DNA from: Luteimonas panaciterrae
Lineage (GTDB): Bacteria > Pseudomonadota > Gammaproteobacteria > Xanthomonadales > Xanthomonadaceae
DNA length: 64,000 bases
NCBI RefSeq assembly: GCF_020511115.1
Contig: NZ_JAJAVH010000007.1
Span: 62,001 to 126,000 of the forward strand
Reading direction: 5' to 3'
The notes beneath the pieces are model-generated. The model was not told the origin of the DNA and ran no database searches. It saw nothing but the letters and a program-made list of their open reading frames with translations. Positions within the stretch are counted from its first letter, which is position 1, and each line of letters starts with the position of its first letter. Below, in pieces: positions 63,400-64,000 of this stretch. A program made the position numbers and the translations under genes.

Positions 63400-64000
63400 A
63401 CGCCGTCGCGCGCCTCGAACAGCTTGACGTCGGGCAGGACACCATCGAACAAGGCTTCACGGCACTGCATTCACCGGCCCTGTGGCGTCGCGCCAACGTG
63501 CGCATGATCGAAAAGGCACTGTCGGAACTGAGTTTCGAAGGCGTGATCGTGCCGCAGGTGGAGACGACGGACGGCGGCACCCAGGTGTTCACGCTGTCGT
63601 TGGATGGCGGTGGCTTCCGCTGGCACGGCCGGGTGAATCGTTGGCAGCAGCCGATCATCCTGCCGGGCAGCGTGGTCGATCTGTCCAGTGGAGAACAGGC
63701 CGCAGATGCCACGGCCGTGCTCGCCGCGGTACTGGCGCCGTTGAAACTCCCTGCGATCACGCTCGCCAACTATCTGCGCGAAACCCTCAACACGCTCGCC
63801 GCCGACACGCAAATGCTGGCTTCGCGCGAAGGCCTGCGTGCCATCGATTGGCTGGCATTGCCAGGCGATCGCCTGCAAAGCCTGCTCGATGGTCATCCCA
63901 AGGCGATTCCGTCCAAAGGCCGCATCGGCTGGGGCGTCGAGGACAACCTGCGCTACGGCCCCGAACGCGCACCGGCGTTCCAATTGCAATGGCTGGCCGT
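63396..64000 (+). CDS. IucA/IucC-family NIS siderophore synthetase (second, 5' part)
   Basis: 201 codons to the window edge. The start reads ALWRRANVRMIEKALSELSF, followed by a beta-rich segment (TQVFTLSLDGGGFRWHGRVN) and helix-rich LANYLRETLNTLAADTQ; the HP motif appears as DGHPKAIPSKGRIGWG. This layout fits an IucC/RhbF-type enzyme that adds the second arm to the citrate core. The ATG overlaps the GNAT stop. A diamine N-monooxygenase gene is expected in or near this operon but is not in the window. Confidence 0.88.
   Translation, partial: MNAVARLEQLDVGQDTIEQGFTALHSPALWRRANVRMIEKALSELSFEGVIVPQVETTDGGTQVFTLSLDGGGFRWHGRVNRWQQPIILPGSVVDLSSGEQAADATAVLAAVLAPLKLPAITLANYLRETLNTLAADTQMLASREGLRAIDWLALPGDRLQSLLDGHPKAIPSKGRIGWGVEDNLRYGPERAPAFQLQWLA

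Noticed and set aside
1-64000. tRNA, rRNA, CRISPR arrays, insertion sequences, toxin-antitoxin pairs
   Set aside because: None recognised by eye: no direct-repeat/spacer arrays, no transposase motifs, no cloverleaf candidates outside genes. A tRNAscan or Infernal run would settle RNA genes.

Overview
The window is about 64 kb of GC-rich, gene-dense bacterial chromosome. Content and gene order point to a gammaproteobacterium of the Xanthomonadales/Lysobacterales. The clues are petABC next to sspAB, an rmlBACD-type dTDP-rhamnose operon, FecI/FecR-coupled STN TonB receptors, several secreted S9 peptidases, and peptide transporters of the OPT and POT types. This is inference from family content; no rRNA or tRNA was seen and no search was run. 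No CRISPR array, insertion sequence or prophage was recognised.

Region 1 (1-8.7 kb) is core housekeeping: the 5' end of purE running off the left edge, a Trm112-like protein, nadC, a DUF3301 protein, sspB/sspA, the cytochrome bc1 operon petA-petB-petC, a small membrane protein, a lytic transglycosylase and miaB. Region 2 (8.7-15.6 kb) is an uptake locus: a highly folded intergenic stretch, an ECF sigma factor, a FecR anti-sigma factor, an STN-domain TonB-dependent receptor and an exported six-hairpin-glycosidase-like protein in one operon. Region 3 (15.6-26.7 kb) is accessory: small or exported unknowns, an M15 peptidase, a DUF1501/DUF1800 pair, a TetR-regulated lipoprotein-MFP/ABC-2 exporter with an AT-rich operator, and a Tat-exported DUF4185 protein.

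Region 4 (26.7-32.4 kb) is the conserved phoH-ybeY-corC cluster, interrupted by an antisense exported cysteine-rich unknown. In the slot where many gammaproteobacteria carry lnt, it has a DUF4105 (Lnb-like) membrane protein; corA follows. Region 5 (32.4-38.4 kb) has visibly lower GC in places and looks like an acquired hydroxy-acid catabolic island: dehydrogenase, tartrate-dehydratase-like enolase-superfamily enzyme, ACS-family transporter, RraA-like aldolase, an atypical SDR, and a divergent LysR regulator.

Region 6 (38.4-41.2 kb) is cstA-ybdD, preceded by a 265-bp nested inverted-repeat element ending 5 bp before the cstA start codon. Region 7 (41.2-52.9 kb) is a peptide-utilisation neighbourhood: a DUF819 protein, three exported S9 peptidases, an OPT transporter with a strong internal GC shift, and a POT transporter. 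Region 8 (52.9-56.4 kb) is the dTDP-L-rhamnose operon rfbBACD. Region 9 (56.4-59.2 kb) holds a TetR regulator with an upstream operator-like repeat and an aromatic-acid-type MFS transporter. Region 10 (59.2-64 kb) is a Fur-controlled NIS siderophore locus: an MFS exporter diverges from an IucA/IucC synthetase, a GNAT acyltransferase and a second IucA/IucC synthetase that runs off the right edge.
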